26,354 nucleotides of DNA from a virus, in IMG/VR virus record IMGVR_UViG_3300035670_001108, positions 1 to 26,354 of that record, one strand, 5' to 3'. Shown here one piece after another: positions 11,186 through 20,777 of the stretch. The notes beneath the pieces were generated by a model that was given only the letters and a program-made list of their open reading frames with translations, did no database searches and was not told the DNA's origin. Within the stretch, counting starts at the first letter, position 1. The number at the start of each line of letters is the position of its first letter. The position numbers and the translations under genes are program-made.

Positions 11186-12064
11186 ATGAGTGACCAAATT
11201 TCCACTGCGTTTGTACAGCAGTACACGACTAACGTCGGTCTGCTGCTTCAGCAGCGTGGCTCGAAGCTGCGTGATGCTGTTACCGTCGGTTCCTACACCG
11301 GCAAAGCCGCCAAGGCCGTCGAGCAAATCGGCTCGGTGACCGCCCAGGCTCGTACCAGCCGTCACAGCGACACCCCGCTGATCTCTACCCCGCACGATGC
11401 ACGTTGGGTCTTCCCGACGGACTACGAGTGGGCCGACCTGATCGACGATCAGGACAAACTGCGCATGCTGATCGACCCGACCAGCCCCTACGCAATCAAC
11501 GGCGCCTACGCTCTGGGCCGTGCCATGGATCAGCTGATCATCTCCGCTGCTCTGGGCACTTCCAAGACCGGTGAAAACGGCACGACCAGCACTGCTTTCG
11601 CTACTGCTACCCAGCAAGTTGGCGTTGGCGGCACCCCCGCTGGCCTGACCGTCGCCAAGCTGCGTTCTGCCAAGAAGATCCTCTTGTCGAACGAAGTTGA
11701 CGTCGAAATGGACCCCCTGTACATCGCCGTGACTGCCAAGCAGTTGGACGATCTGCTGGGCACCACCGAAGTCACCTCCGCCGACTACAACAGCGTGAAA
11801 GCGCTGGTGCAGGGTCAGGTTGACACGTTCATGGGCTTCAAGTTCATCCACACCGAACTGTTGGGCACTGACGCTTCCAGCTACCGTCGTGTTGTGGCCT
11901 GGGCCAAGTCCGGCATGCACCTCGGCATGTGGAACGATATCAACAGCCGCATCGACCAGCGCGCCGACAAGTCCTACTCGACTCAGGTGTACGTCAAGGG
12001 TACCTTTGGTGCCACCCGTACCGAAGAGAAGAAGGTTGTCGAGATCCTGTGCTCGGAAGCCTAA
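11186..12064 (+). CDS. Major capsid protein
   Basis: This 292-residue shell protein begins MSDQISTAFVQQYTTNVGLLLQQRGSKLRDAV. Recognisable blocks are TPLISTPHDARWVFPTDYEWADLIDDQDKLRMLIDP (residues about 63-98), GRAMDQLIISAALG (111-124), IAVTAKQLDDLLG and FMGFKFIHTELLG. This is the capsid type found in BPP-1-like podoviruses, presumed to have the HK97 fold. It is followed by a cement-type protein and a strong terminator, the usual way to obtain high capsid expression. TTGGAGTATCACC supplies the ribosome binding site. Confidence 0.92.
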   Translation: MSDQISTAFVQQYTTNVGLLLQQRGSKLRDAVTVGSYTGKAAKAVEQIGSVTAQARTSRHSDTPLISTPHDARWVFPTDYEWADLIDDQDKLRMLIDPTSPYAINGAYALGRAMDQLIISAALGTSKTGENGTTSTAFATATQQVGVGGTPAGLTVAKLRSAKKILLSNEVDVEMDPLYIAVTAKQLDDLLGTTEVTSADYNSVKALVQGQVDTFMGFKFIHTELLGTDASSYRRVVAWAKSGMHLGMWNDINSRIDQRADKSYSTQVYVKGTFGATRTEEKKVVEILCSEA

Positions 12065-12083
12065 TTTGAAGGAGTGAAAAATC

Positions 12084-12509
12084 ATGGCTCAAACTTACGC
12101 TTCTGAAGTCTCTGGTCTGTCGACCACCCCCACCACTATGGCCAACGGTGCCGTGGTCGGTGGCCGTCTGCGCCGTTTCCGCGCCACCATCACCCTGGCT
12201 TCCCAGGCTGATGGTGATACCGTGGTTCTGGCCAGCGTGCCCGCCGGTTACGCGTTTGCTTATGGCGTGATCAACGCCTCTGCAACCCTTGGTTCTACCG
12301 CCACTGTGGCAATTGGTATTTCCGGCACTGCTGGTAAATATCGTGCAGCTGCTGTGTTCACCGCCGCCGCCCCGACTTTGTTCGGTGTGTCGACTGCTGT
12401 GGATGACGCTCCGCTGTCCGCTGCTGAAACCGTGATCCTGACTGTTGGCGCCGCCGCTCTCCCGAGCTCCGGCACCTGCATCGTGGACCTGTATTTCTCG
12501 GCTCCCTAA
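12084..12509 (+). CDS. Probable capsid decoration (cement) protein
   Basis: The 141-residue product is rich in Ala, Thr, Val and Gly with alternating hydrophobic strands (RATITLASQADGDTVVLASVPAGYAFAYGVINASATLG), has no long charged helices, and ends in CIVDLYFSAP. Such small beta proteins directly after the capsid gene usually decorate the head; in BPP-1 the stabilising protein occupies this place. Assignment rests on position and predicted fold, not a signature. AAGGAGTG gives a strong ribosome binding site, and the gene shares the capsid transcript up to the terminator at 12523-12556. Confidence 0.75.
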   Translation: MAQTYASEVSGLSTTPTTMANGAVVGGRLRRFRATITLASQADGDTVVLASVPAGYAFAYGVINASATLGSTATVAIGISGTAGKYRAAAVFTAAAPTLFGVSTAVDDAPLSAAETVILTVGAAALPSSGTCIVDLYFSAP

Positions 12510-12522
12510 TCTTTAGGGTTCA

Positions 12523-12556
12523 AGCAGGGGGCTTCGGCTCCCTGCTTTTGGTTTTT
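12523..12556 (+). terminator. Intrinsic terminator after the capsid genes
   Basis: AGCAGGGGGC and GCTCCCTGCT form a 10-bp stem (one G-T pair) closed by the very stable TTCG tetraloop, followed by TTTTGGTTTTT. It separates the head module from the tail genes and would lower tail-gene expression relative to capsid. Confidence 0.93.
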
Positions 12557-12569
12557 CTGAGGTGACACC

Positions 12570-13133
12570 ATGCCATCAGTCGTCGACATCTGCAACAAGG
12601 CTCTCGACAAGTTGGGCCATGGTCCTATCACCAGTTTGGAAGACGGAACCAAATCTGCCAATCTGTGCAATCGCAACTGGTCGCTGATTCGAGACGAAGT
12701 TCTGCGTGAGCACCCTTGGAACTTTGCCGTCAAGCGTGCGGCTCTTGCCGCATCAACCGAGACCCCAGCGTGGGGCTTCGCTTACAAATTCCCCATCCCT
12801 GCTGACAGCCTGCGCATTCTTGAAGTGCGAGATTTGTCAACGGGCGAATACCAGGTTGAATCTGGTCACATTCTTGCCAATGACAGCGTCCTGTACGTGC
12901 GCTACATCCGCAAAGCCACAGACCCCAACGAATACGACATCCATTTCGTCGAGGCTGCCGCGGCTCGGTTGGCCCATGAGTTGTGCGAGCCGCTGACCCA
13001 GAAGTCTGCAAACGACCGCAAGCTCTACTGGACCATCTACCAAGAGGCGCTGATCGCCGCCAAACGTACAGACGGTCAAGAAAACCCACCGCAGGTCTTT
13101 GAAGAAGACGAGTGGATTGAAGTGAGGTACTGA
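12570..13133 (+). CDS. Tail tubular protein A-like adaptor (T7 gp11-like)
   Basis: The 187-residue product starts MPSVVDICNKALDKLGHGPITSLEDGTKSANLCNRNWSLIRDEVLREHPWNFA. NKAL-x-x-LG, the Asp/Gly-rich turn, Ala-x-x-C-x-x-x-W/Y and HPWNFA are hallmarks of the gatekeeper/adaptor ring of short-tailed phages. It would sit below the portal and connect to the nozzle. The next gene begins 1 nt after its stop and encodes the expected nozzle partner. GAGGTGACACC supplies the ribosome binding site. Confidence 0.92.
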   Translation: MPSVVDICNKALDKLGHGPITSLEDGTKSANLCNRNWSLIRDEVLREHPWNFAVKRAALAASTETPAWGFAYKFPIPADSLRILEVRDLSTGEYQVESGHILANDSVLYVRYIRKATDPNEYDIHFVEAAAARLAHELCEPLTQKSANDRKLYWTIYQEALIAAKRTDGQENPPQVFEEDEWIEVRY

Positions 13134-13134
13134 G

Positions 13135-15294
13135 ATGCCAAAAGCCTCTCCGATGCAAAACTCGTTCAACGCGGGCGAGTTGTCTCCGCAGCTCAAGGGG
13201 CGTGCTGACCTTGAGAAGTACCGCAATGGTTGCGACACTCTGATCAATTTCCTCCCCCAGATCCATGGCCCTGCTCGCAAACGCCCCGGCACGCGCTTTG
13301 TCAATGAGGTCAAGGACTCCAGCAAGCAGGTACGCTTGATCCCGTTTGAGTACAGCACCGAGCAAGCCTACGTGCTGGAGTTCGGACACAACTACATCCG
13401 GTTCTACGCCAACGGTGGCGTGGTACTCAGTGGTGGCAGTGCGTATGAAATTGTCAGTCCGTACAGCAGCACTGAGCTGGCTGACCTGGACTACGCCCAG
13501 TCGGCAGACGTCATCTACATCTCTCACCCCAATCACCCGCCCTACAAGTTGGCACGCTACGCCGCGACCAACTGGACAATGACCGCCGTCACGTTTGACT
13601 GGCCTCCGTTCAGTGATGAGAATCTGAGCGCCACCACGCTGACAGCTTCCGGCGTCAGCGGTAGCATCACAATCACCGCTTCGGCGTCTACCTTTGTGTC
13701 GGCAGATGTTGGTTCGTATTTCAAGTTCTCCGAAATCGTGGAATCAAAGTACGACCAGTGGCTGACCAACACTGCAGTTACGTCTGGTAACGTCCGTCAC
13801 TACGACGGGAATGTATACCAAGCCACCAGCACTGGCACAACCGGCACGCGTCCCCCGATCCACACCGAAGGTACTGAGAGTGACGGCGTGGTGACCTGGA
13901 CGTTCCTGTACGACGGTGCGGGCTACGCCCAAGTGACAGCCTACACCAGCGCCACCCAGGTCAGCGCCACAGTTGTTTCTCGGCTGCCAAACTCGGCCAC
14001 CTCGGCAACCAAAAAGTGGGCTGAAGGTGCATGGTCTGCCCGTCGCGGGTATCCTCGCTCTGTCACGTTCTACGAAGACCGGCTATGGTTCGGCGGCTCC
14101 GCTTGGAAACCCCAGACTCTTTGGGCATCCACCAGTGGAGACTACGAGAACCATCAATACGGTACCAATGACGACGACGCGCTGAACTACACGATCAACA
14201 CTCAGGACATGAACACCATCCAGTGGTTGTCCCCGACAAAGGTGTTGGCTATCGGTACGTCTGCTGGTGAGTTCACGTTGAGCGCCTCGTCCATCTCTGA
14301 CCCCGTGACGCCGACCAACGTCAAGATCACACCTCAAACAACCTACGGCAACGCGGCCAACATTCGCCCTCTGCGTGTGGCCAGCTCAATCCTGTTTGTG
14401 CAGCGTGCCGGGCGCAAGTTGCGCGAGTACGTGTACAACTTTGAAACCGATTCGTTTGTGGCTCCCAACATGAACGTATTGGCGGAGCACATCAGCGAAA
14501 CCGGTTTCATTGACCTGTCGTACCAACAGGAGCCTGGTCAGATTGTCTGGGCGCCCCGTGCTGACGGTGCGCTGGTGGGTATGACCTATGAACGAGCTGA
14601 GGATGTTGTCGGCTGGCACCAGCACGAGCTTGGCGGAGACGTTGAGTCCGTTGTATCGATCCCCCACTGGGATGGTGACCAGGACGTGATGTTCATGGTA
14701 ATCAAGCGCACAGTTGACGGTGCCACGGTTCGGTATGTTGAGTACATCGAGAAATACCTCACCGGTTCCCAATCGTTCTACGTTGACAGTGGGTTGACCT
14801 ATGACGGGACACCGATCGACACGGTAACGGGTCTTGACCACCTAGAAGGTGAAGAAGTTGCCGTACTGGTTGATGGGTCTGTGCACCCCAACCGCACGGT
14901 GACGTCTGGTGAGATCACCCTCAACCGTACAGGCTCTGTGATCGTTGTCGGGTTGCCTTACACCGCCACTCTGAAGACTATGCCTCTGGAGGCGGGTGCT
15001 GCGGATGGTGTGGCCCAGGGTAAGACAATGCGAATCCACGAAATCGTGCTGCGATTGTTTGAAACTGGGGCTGGTCTCTGGTACGGTCCGAACACCACGA
15101 CAATGGACGAGTATCACCCCCGCCGGACCGGCGATTTGATGGACGAGGGTGTTCCGCTGTTCACGGGTGACACATCGATTTTGCCTTGGCCAGGAGAGTA
15201 CCAAAACTCACCCCAGATCACCATCCAGCACCGTCTGCCGCTGCCTTGCACGATTGTGGCGTTGATGCCCCAGGTGACCACCTATGATCGTTAG
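13135..15294 (+). CDS. Tail nozzle / tail tubular protein B-like (T7 gp12-like)
   Basis: The 719-residue protein begins with the diagnostic N-terminus of this family: QNSFNAGELSPQLKGRADLEKY, then CDTLINFLPQIHGPARKRPGTRFV. Later regions are beta-rich, including RGYPRSVTFYEDRLWFGGSAWKPQTLWAS and YVEYIEKYL, as expected for a propeller-and-fibre-dock fold. The length is close to T7 gp12. It forms the distal tube and carries the tail fibres. It overlaps the following GNAT-like gene by 11 nt. Confidence 0.92.
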   Translation: MPKASPMQNSFNAGELSPQLKGRADLEKYRNGCDTLINFLPQIHGPARKRPGTRFVNEVKDSSKQVRLIPFEYSTEQAYVLEFGHNYIRFYANGGVVLSGGSAYEIVSPYSSTELADLDYAQSADVIYISHPNHPPYKLARYAATNWTMTAVTFDWPPFSDENLSATTLTASGVSGSITITASASTFVSADVGSYFKFSEIVESKYDQWLTNTAVTSGNVRHYDGNVYQATSTGTTGTRPPIHTEGTESDGVVTWTFLYDGAGYAQVTAYTSATQVSATVVSRLPNSATSATKKWAEGAWSARRGYPRSVTFYEDRLWFGGSAWKPQTLWASTSGDYENHQYGTNDDDALNYTINTQDMNTIQWLSPTKVLAIGTSAGEFTLSASSISDPVTPTNVKITPQTTYGNAANIRPLRVASSILFVQRAGRKLREYVYNFETDSFVAPNMNVLAEHISETGFIDLSYQQEPGQIVWAPRADGALVGMTYERAEDVVGWHQHELGGDVESVVSIPHWDGDQDVMFMVIKRTVDGATVRYVEYIEKYLTGSQSFYVDSGLTYDGTPIDTVTGLDHLEGEEVAVLVDGSVHPNRTVTSGEITLNRTGSVIVVGLPYTATLKTMPLEAGAADGVAQGKTMRIHEIVLRLFETGAGLWYGPNTTTMDEYHPRRTGDLMDEGVPLFTGDTSILPWPGEYQNSPQITIQHRLPLPCTIVALMPQVTTYDR

Positions 15295-15709
15295 ACCTTG
15301 GGTCTTGGGTGACACCGCCAAGGTGAGCATTCAACAGGCCCAGGCTTACATGGGTGGGGCGCCTGAGATCACCGCGGACCTGACATCGTTGTCGGAATCG
15401 GGCTTGGCGTGGACATTTGACCAAGACGGTGAAATACTGGGGATTGCTGTTATTGCGCCGCAGTGGGACAATCGGGCATTGGCGCTTGTTCTGCTGGCAC
15501 AATCGGCAGGCTCGCATTTTCATAAAATCCACAGAGCTGTCCACAGGTTTTTGGTAACCTGTGGTATTCGCCGAGTCGAAGCAACGGTCGACGTTGGCTT
15601 TGAGGCGGGTGACAGGTGGATGAAAATGTTAGGATTTGAATTTGAGGGGTTGATGAGGGCGTACCGACCAGACGGCGCCGACATGAAGCTCTACGCGAGG
15701 ATCACATAA
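15284..15709 (+). CDS. GNAT-like virion-region protein
   Basis: The 141-residue product begins MIVRPWVLGDTAKVSIQQAQAYMGG and has ILGIAVIAPQW and LLAQSAGSHFHKIHRAVHRFLVTCGIRRVEATVDVGFEAGDRWMKMLGFEFEGLMRAY. The FEAGDRWMKMLGFEFEG end resembles the C-terminal part of GNAT acetyltransferases, and proteins of this kind sit after the nozzle gene in many podoviruses (T7 gp13-like place). The usual acetyl-CoA P-loop (Q/R-x-x-G-x-G/A) is not clear: the nearest match is the imperfect AQSAGSH. Enzyme activity is therefore uncertain; a structural or assembly role is equally possible. It overlaps both neighbours. Confidence 0.75.
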   Translation: MIVRPWVLGDTAKVSIQQAQAYMGGAPEITADLTSLSESGLAWTFDQDGEILGIAVIAPQWDNRALALVLLAQSAGSHFHKIHRAVHRFLVTCGIRRVEATVDVGFEAGDRWMKMLGFEFEGLMRAYRPDGADMKLYARIT

Positions 15710-16083
15710 TGTCTTTCATTTTTGAAGCCATCGGTTACGCGAAGGCGGGTGAATCGGAATACGAGGCAGCCAAATACAACGCCGAAACCGCGAGGGCTGA
15801 GTCCCTGGCCAAATCGAATGCTCAAAGAGAGCAGGCGAAAGCACAGATTGGTTCAATCCGTGCTGGGATCTCGAAATCCGGGGCGTCGTTTGAAGGCACC
15901 CCTTTGACCGTCCTTGCCGAGTCTGCAGCCAACGCTGAGATTGACGCACTCAACACACTGTACAGTGGTGAGCGTGAATCGACGTTGGCAATGATGCAGG
16001 GCCGAGCCGCAAGAACTGCGGGCTACTTCAAAGCCGGAACGTCCTTACTCAAGGCAGCTGAAAAATCGTCATACGGGGGCTAA
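15709..16083 (+). CDS. Internal virion / ejection protein (T7 gp14-like position)
   Basis: The 124-residue product is Ala-rich and helical: EYEAAKYNAETARAESLAKSNAQREQAKAQIGSIRAGISKSGASFEGTPLTVLAESAANAEIDALNTLYSGE. The GISKSGASFEGTPL-x-VL-x-E-x-A block recurs in small virion proteins of T7-like and related phages, placed among ejection proteins. It could form the outer-membrane part of the DNA ejection channel, by analogy with T7 gp14. The start overlaps the previous stop as TAATG; the next gene starts 2 nt after its stop. Confidence 0.82.
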   Translation: MSFIFEAIGYAKAGESEYEAAKYNAETARAESLAKSNAQREQAKAQIGSIRAGISKSGASFEGTPLTVLAESAANAEIDALNTLYSGERESTLAMMQGRAARTAGYFKAGTSLLKAAEKSSYGG

Positions 16084-16085
16084 TA

Positions 16086-17933
16086 ATGCCGAAACTGAAT
16101 CTATACACCCAACAAACAGTCGCATCCTCCCAACGCGCAAGCGGCGAAGCATTCGGCGCATCCATCGGCAGAGCTGTTGCTGATTTTGGCAATACCCTTG
16201 GCCAAATTGAAGACAACCGTCAGCGCCGCGAAGAGGTGATTGGTCGGGTGCAGCTCATGAACTCGTTTGACCAGGCGGCGATCACCGATCTGGAAGCAGT
16301 GCAGGCTGACGGCAGTATCGCCAGCAAAGAGACCGTGGACAATTACACGGGTGCCCTGCGCCAGCGCATGGATCAGGCGATCCAACAGCACCGTGGCAGC
16401 TCTGCCAGCCGGGCCGAGCTTCGCGCCCACCTCGAGAATCAGCTGGGTCAATACACCAAGTCGGCCATGGGTGCCCAAATCAAGGCGCAGTACGCTTTGA
16501 TTGGCGATACCGCTGACAAACTTGCCAACAAGAACGCGATCACTGCGACTCTGGCTCCTGACCAGATGACCAACGCATTCGCTCAGTTCGACAGCGAATT
16601 GAGCAAGTTGCAAGGCAGTATCAGCCAAGACCAGTACGACAAGTTCCGCAATGTAGGTCGCGCCCGCATCGCCAATGGTGCAATCAAAGGTCTGCTGCAG
16701 CGCGGCAACTTCACCGAGGCGCAAAAGCTCCTCCAAGACCCCAATGTTGGGGGCATGTTAGACGCCGACACCTCTCGTGCGCTGACCATGGACATCGCCG
16801 TCGACTCTGCCAAAAAAGAGGTAGAGGTCGCTACGCAAAACCAAAACATCGCTCAGTGGACCTCGATCCTCAAGCGTAATTTGACGCCCGAAGAGCAGCT
16901 GCGTGTGCGCATGCTTCCTGCCAAAAAGTCCGAGTACACCGCCGCCGACAAGATCGTGGAACTGGAGCTGGTTCAGGGTAAACCCGCATCTCCTTCCCAA
17001 GTCACCCAAATCATGGGCATGCCTGGCATGTTCGGCAACTCGATGCAAGGCATGGCTCTGGACTACGTCACCACCAACGCCGTGGCGTATGCCAACGGGA
17101 TGTTGTCCCCCGATGAAGCCCGTCGCTATGAGGCATCGGTTACCGAGGCGTACAAGCCAATCGAAAAACAAGACCCGAACACCGGACAATGGACTCGCAT
17201 CGCACCGCAGGTACCTAGCTTCGTGCAGCAAGCCATGAGCCGGGGTGGTCGCATCTATGCTGGTGGCATGTCCGGCGCACCTGCCGCGTCTATGAGTCAA
17301 CCTACCCCGATCCGTGGGTCTGTCACCAGTGAAGCTCCTGCTGCGACTCCTGCCGGGCAACCTGCTGCGGCCCCTGCTGCGCCAGCTGCTACCCCGACAT
17401 CTGCGCCCCCTGCCCCTGGCGCCCAGACAATCTGGAGCCGCCGTAGCAATGTGACGGGTGTGGTACCTACGGCTATGGAGGTTGCAGGTCGCGTCCCGGT
17501 TCTCGGTGAAGCAATTGGCGGCGGCGGGCAATACGCCACAGATCGTCAGTACGTCGAGACCCAAAGTCGTGACCTGATCCGCGCTCTAAGTCAGTCTGGT
17601 CGCTATCTGGCCAGCGAGATGCAGTCCATTGAGAAGGAAGTGTCGCTGTCGGGCCAAGCCTTTGACAACCCTGTGGCCTATGGTCAACGTCTGATCGGTA
17701 TTGATGAGGCCCTTGCCAAACGTGCCGAGGATGCCAAAAAAGACCTGACAAACCCTGAAATCACTCTTGACAAGCGCAAGGCTGCGATGGACGTGATTGC
17801 CACGATCACCAACTTCCGAGCATCGATGGGTGTACCACCCCGTGTCAAATCCGTCGAAGAAGCGCGTAAACTCGCACCTGGTAGTGAGTTCATCGATCCG
17901 AACGGTGTGGTACGTGTGGTGCCCGGGAGATAA
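16086..17933 (+). CDS. Internal virion / ejection protein (T7 gp15-like position)
   Basis: The 615-residue product starts MPKLNLYTQQTVASSQRASGEAFGASIGRAVADFG. Residues about 30-330 are strongly helical with many Gln and Ala. Around 400-450 lies a Pro/Ala/Thr linker (APAATPAGQPAAAPAAPAATPTSAPPAPG), followed by a helical domain and an ending EARKLAPGSEFIDPNGVVRVVPG, a motif frequent at the C-termini of phage ejection proteins. The middle position among three probable ejection genes matches T7 gp15. No lytic enzyme motif is seen. Confidence 0.8.
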   Translation: MPKLNLYTQQTVASSQRASGEAFGASIGRAVADFGNTLGQIEDNRQRREEVIGRVQLMNSFDQAAITDLEAVQADGSIASKETVDNYTGALRQRMDQAIQQHRGSSASRAELRAHLENQLGQYTKSAMGAQIKAQYALIGDTADKLANKNAITATLAPDQMTNAFAQFDSELSKLQGSISQDQYDKFRNVGRARIANGAIKGLLQRGNFTEAQKLLQDPNVGGMLDADTSRALTMDIAVDSAKKEVEVATQNQNIAQWTSILKRNLTPEEQLRVRMLPAKKSEYTAADKIVELELVQGKPASPSQVTQIMGMPGMFGNSMQGMALDYVTTNAVAYANGMLSPDEARRYEASVTEAYKPIEKQDPNTGQWTRIAPQVPSFVQQAMSRGGRIYAGGMSGAPAASMSQPTPIRGSVTSEAPAATPAGQPAAAPAAPAATPTSAPPAPGAQTIWSRRSNVTGVVPTAMEVAGRVPVLGEAIGGGGQYATDRQYVETQSRDLIRALSQSGRYLASEMQSIEKEVSLSGQAFDNPVAYGQRLIGIDEALAKRAEDAKKDLTNPEITLDKRKAAMDVIATITNFRASMGVPPRVKSVEEARKLAPGSEFIDPNGVVRVVPGR

Positions 17934-17935
17934 GC

Positions 17936-20767
17936 ATGTCAGATCCAAAAAACGACTTCAGCGCGTTTCCTGAAGCCGGGGTGCAATCCCCAAACGCCAA
18001 CACGTTTGACGAGTTTCCGACGGCAGACAAAACCCCGTCCCTTGGTACTCAAGCTGGTGTTGTCGCTGAAACCGGCGCCCGGGGTGCTTTGGAGTCTGTC
18101 GGGGTCATCGGCGGCGCGATGGCAGGCACCCAGCTCGGTGCCATGGCCGCCCCATTCGCTGGCCCATTGGCGCCAGCGATGCCTGTCCTTGGCGGTCTGG
18201 GTGGCGCAGCCTACGGTCTGTGGGCTGGCGGTGAAGCGGCGTCTGGGTTGGGTCTGCGTACTCCTGAACAACTTCCCCCTGAGCAGCGTCCTGCTGGCTA
18301 CTTCGGTCAGTCTTTGGGCGGCTCTGCTGCTTTTGCTGCTGCCCCTTATGCCGCGGCGACAAGTGGCTTCCGCTTTGGTGGTGTCGGCATGCAAGAGGGT
18401 AAGTCGATGGTGGGGAACTTCCTCAACCAGATTATCGACACTGCCAAGACTCACCCCATCGTGACGGCAGTGTCTGAGGCCTCTGCTGCACTCTCGAGTG
18501 CAACTGGTGCGTATCTGTCTGAAACGTTCCTGCCTGGCAATGAAGCAGCCCGAGTCAATGTTGAGATGACCGCAGGCGTACTCAACCCTACCCGTTTGGC
18601 CGTGAGTGCTGCGGGTTACGGTCTCAAGCTCGGCAAGCAAGCCATCATGTCGCTGTCTCCCGCTGGTCAAGAAACAGCCGCTGCCAAAGCGCTGCAGGAA
18701 ATGTTCCGTGCCACAGGTGAAGACCCGACAATCGTTGCCCGGGTGCTGCGTGCTCAAGGTGTCGTGGGTACCGATCAGACCGCTGCCCAGAAGTCGGGGT
18801 CCATGGCTTTGTCAGCAATGGAGGACTTCCTGACCAAGCACAGCCAGAAGTTTGGCGCCGAAGCTGCTCAAAAAGCCCGCGACGGTATGGACTCTCTGCG
18901 CGGCATGATCACTCTTTTGAGCAGCACCGGTGACCCGGCTGCCCTGCAGGCTGCGGCCCAGGCCAAATCGGTTTACTTCCGCACACTGATCCAGGGCCGT
19001 GTGGATGCCGCCACCGACCTGGCTCAGGTGTTTGCCCGTGGTATGACCATCGACACCCCAGACGCCCGGGTCAAGATCAGCCTGCAAGCTCGCAATGCGC
19101 TGGACGAGGCAATCTCGTCTTCCCGCAAGGCCGAAAAGGGCATGTGGGATAAGGTTGACGGCACCCGCCGAGTCGGTTTCGACAACCTGCAGCAAACACT
19201 GGATGAGGAAATCGCCAAGCTGCTACCCGAGGTGCGTGACCAGAAGACCCCGGACATCGTTCGCAAGTTCTTGGCCCGTGTTGGCGCACCTCGTGAAGGC
19301 GAACAGTCGCTGATCATCCTGCCGGAGCACTTGAACATGGTTAGGGGTAAACCCGAGCCAGTTGGTACGAATGTTGGGGAAATGCGACAGTTGCGCACTG
19401 AGTTGTTGGATCTTGCACGCACCTCGACGAACAATGGCGAGTACGGTCAAGCCCGGATTTACAGTGACCTGGCCGAGTCTGTGCTGGACGACATGGATGC
19501 GGCATTCCGCGAGTCGGGTGATGTGGCCTACGACGAAGCCCGTGCGTTCTCGCGGGAGTTCAATGACGTGTTCACCCGTAGCTTCGCCGGTCGCGCTACC
19601 GCCACCGGTCGTTTTGGTGATCGCATGGCTCCTGAGCTTATGCTGCGCAAGGCATTAGCCACCGGCAAGGAAGCAGGGTTCATCCAGATGCAGGAGCTGG
19701 AGGAAGCCACCCGGTTCATGCAAATCCGTGGTCTGGCTGACGACACTGCAGCCAAAGAGATGATGGACGCCCAGGAACGCATGTTCCGACTGGCCGCCGC
19801 CGATACCGTGGACCCACTGACCGGCAAGGCTGACCCTGCCAAAATCGCCAAGTTCATGCGGGACAATGCCGCACTGATGAAGCGGTTCCCGGAGGTCAAG
19901 CGCGATCTGCAGTCGGCCTCCATGTCCGAGGCTGCTCGCCAGCGTCTGGAGACCTTGGCCAAGGGTCAAATCAACATCATCGAGAAGCAAAAAGCATTCG
20001 GTAAGATGCTGGCGTCCGACCCTGTGACCATGGCCAGCCGGGCACTGCTGTCGAACACCCAGGAAAAGGACTTGGTCGATCTGATCAACATCGCCAAGCC
20101 GGGCTACAAGCCTCGTGGTGGTGTCATCGGCGTCGAGCCTCAGCAAGCCATCGACGGTCTGCGTGCGTCGGTCTTCGATGCCGCAATCCGCCGGTCTACC
20201 GACAAGAATGGTGTTTTGAATCTGGAGCAGTTCCGCAGTCTGCTGTTTACCCCGAGCGTGCCTGGCCAGAAGTCCCCGATCCAAGTGCTCCAAGAGAACA
20301 AGGTTATCGACGCCAAGCAGGTCAAAAACATCAGCAAGCTGATGGACGCCGCAGACTCGATTTCGCGCTCCCAAACGTCGGGCACCGCTGTCGACGTCAA
20401 TCTCGGCTTGGGTGACGCCGCTTTGAGTACCCTCAGTCGCATGATCGGCTCCACAGTGGCAGGCGCTGGTGCCAAAGCCATGGGCTCGAAGACCCCGTCT
20501 CTGGTGATTCATGGTGCCGGTGCCCGATTCGCTGAGACCGTGCTGACCAAACTACCCGCCAAAAGCGCCCGTGCTTTCCTCATGGACGCGCTCAATGATC
20601 CTGAGAAAACGGCGATGCTGCTTGAAAAAGTCACCGACCCGGCCAAGGCCGCAATGCAGGCTCGCCAAATCCACGGTTGGCTTGTACAATCCGGCCTATC
20701 AGGCACCCGTGAGGCTTTGGGGGTGGAAGAGCAGCCCCAAGAACCCGTGACCTTCTTCAGCCGATAA
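17936..20767 (+). CDS. Large internal virion / ejection protein (T7 gp16-like position)
   Basis: The 943-residue product is the longest in the window. Residues about 55-105 are Gly/Ala-rich and hydrophobic (VIGGAMAGTQLGAMAAPFAGPLAPAMPVLGGLGGAAYGLWAGG), fitting membrane insertion during ejection. Most of the rest is helical and charged, e.g. LDEAISSSRKAEKGMWDKVDG and EMRQLRTELLDLARTS. No transglycosylase signature like that of T7 gp16 was recognised, so cell-wall cutting is not supported. It starts 2 nt after the previous stop, and GAGATAAGC gives a modest ribosome binding site. Confidence 0.8.
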   Translation: MSDPKNDFSAFPEAGVQSPNANTFDEFPTADKTPSLGTQAGVVAETGARGALESVGVIGGAMAGTQLGAMAAPFAGPLAPAMPVLGGLGGAAYGLWAGGEAASGLGLRTPEQLPPEQRPAGYFGQSLGGSAAFAAAPYAAATSGFRFGGVGMQEGKSMVGNFLNQIIDTAKTHPIVTAVSEASAALSSATGAYLSETFLPGNEAARVNVEMTAGVLNPTRLAVSAAGYGLKLGKQAIMSLSPAGQETAAAKALQEMFRATGEDPTIVARVLRAQGVVGTDQTAAQKSGSMALSAMEDFLTKHSQKFGAEAAQKARDGMDSLRGMITLLSSTGDPAALQAAAQAKSVYFRTLIQGRVDAATDLAQVFARGMTIDTPDARVKISLQARNALDEAISSSRKAEKGMWDKVDGTRRVGFDNLQQTLDEEIAKLLPEVRDQKTPDIVRKFLARVGAPREGEQSLIILPEHLNMVRGKPEPVGTNVGEMRQLRTELLDLARTSTNNGEYGQARIYSDLAESVLDDMDAAFRESGDVAYDEARAFSREFNDVFTRSFAGRATATGRFGDRMAPELMLRKALATGKEAGFIQMQELEEATRFMQIRGLADDTAAKEMMDAQERMFRLAAADTVDPLTGKADPAKIAKFMRDNAALMKRFPEVKRDLQSASMSEAARQRLETLAKGQINIIEKQKAFGKMLASDPVTMASRALLSNTQEKDLVDLINIAKPGYKPRGGVIGVEPQQAIDGLRASVFDAAIRRSTDKNGVLNLEQFRSLLFTPSVPGQKSPIQVLQENKVIDAKQVKNISKLMDAADSISRSQTSGTAVDVNLGLGDAALSTLSRMIGSTVAGAGAKAMGSKTPSLVIHGAGARFAETVLTKLPAKSARAFLMDALNDPEKTAMLLEKVTDPAKAAMQARQIHGWLVQSGLSGTREALGVEEQPQEPVTFFSR

Positions 20768-20777
20768 GGACTGACCA

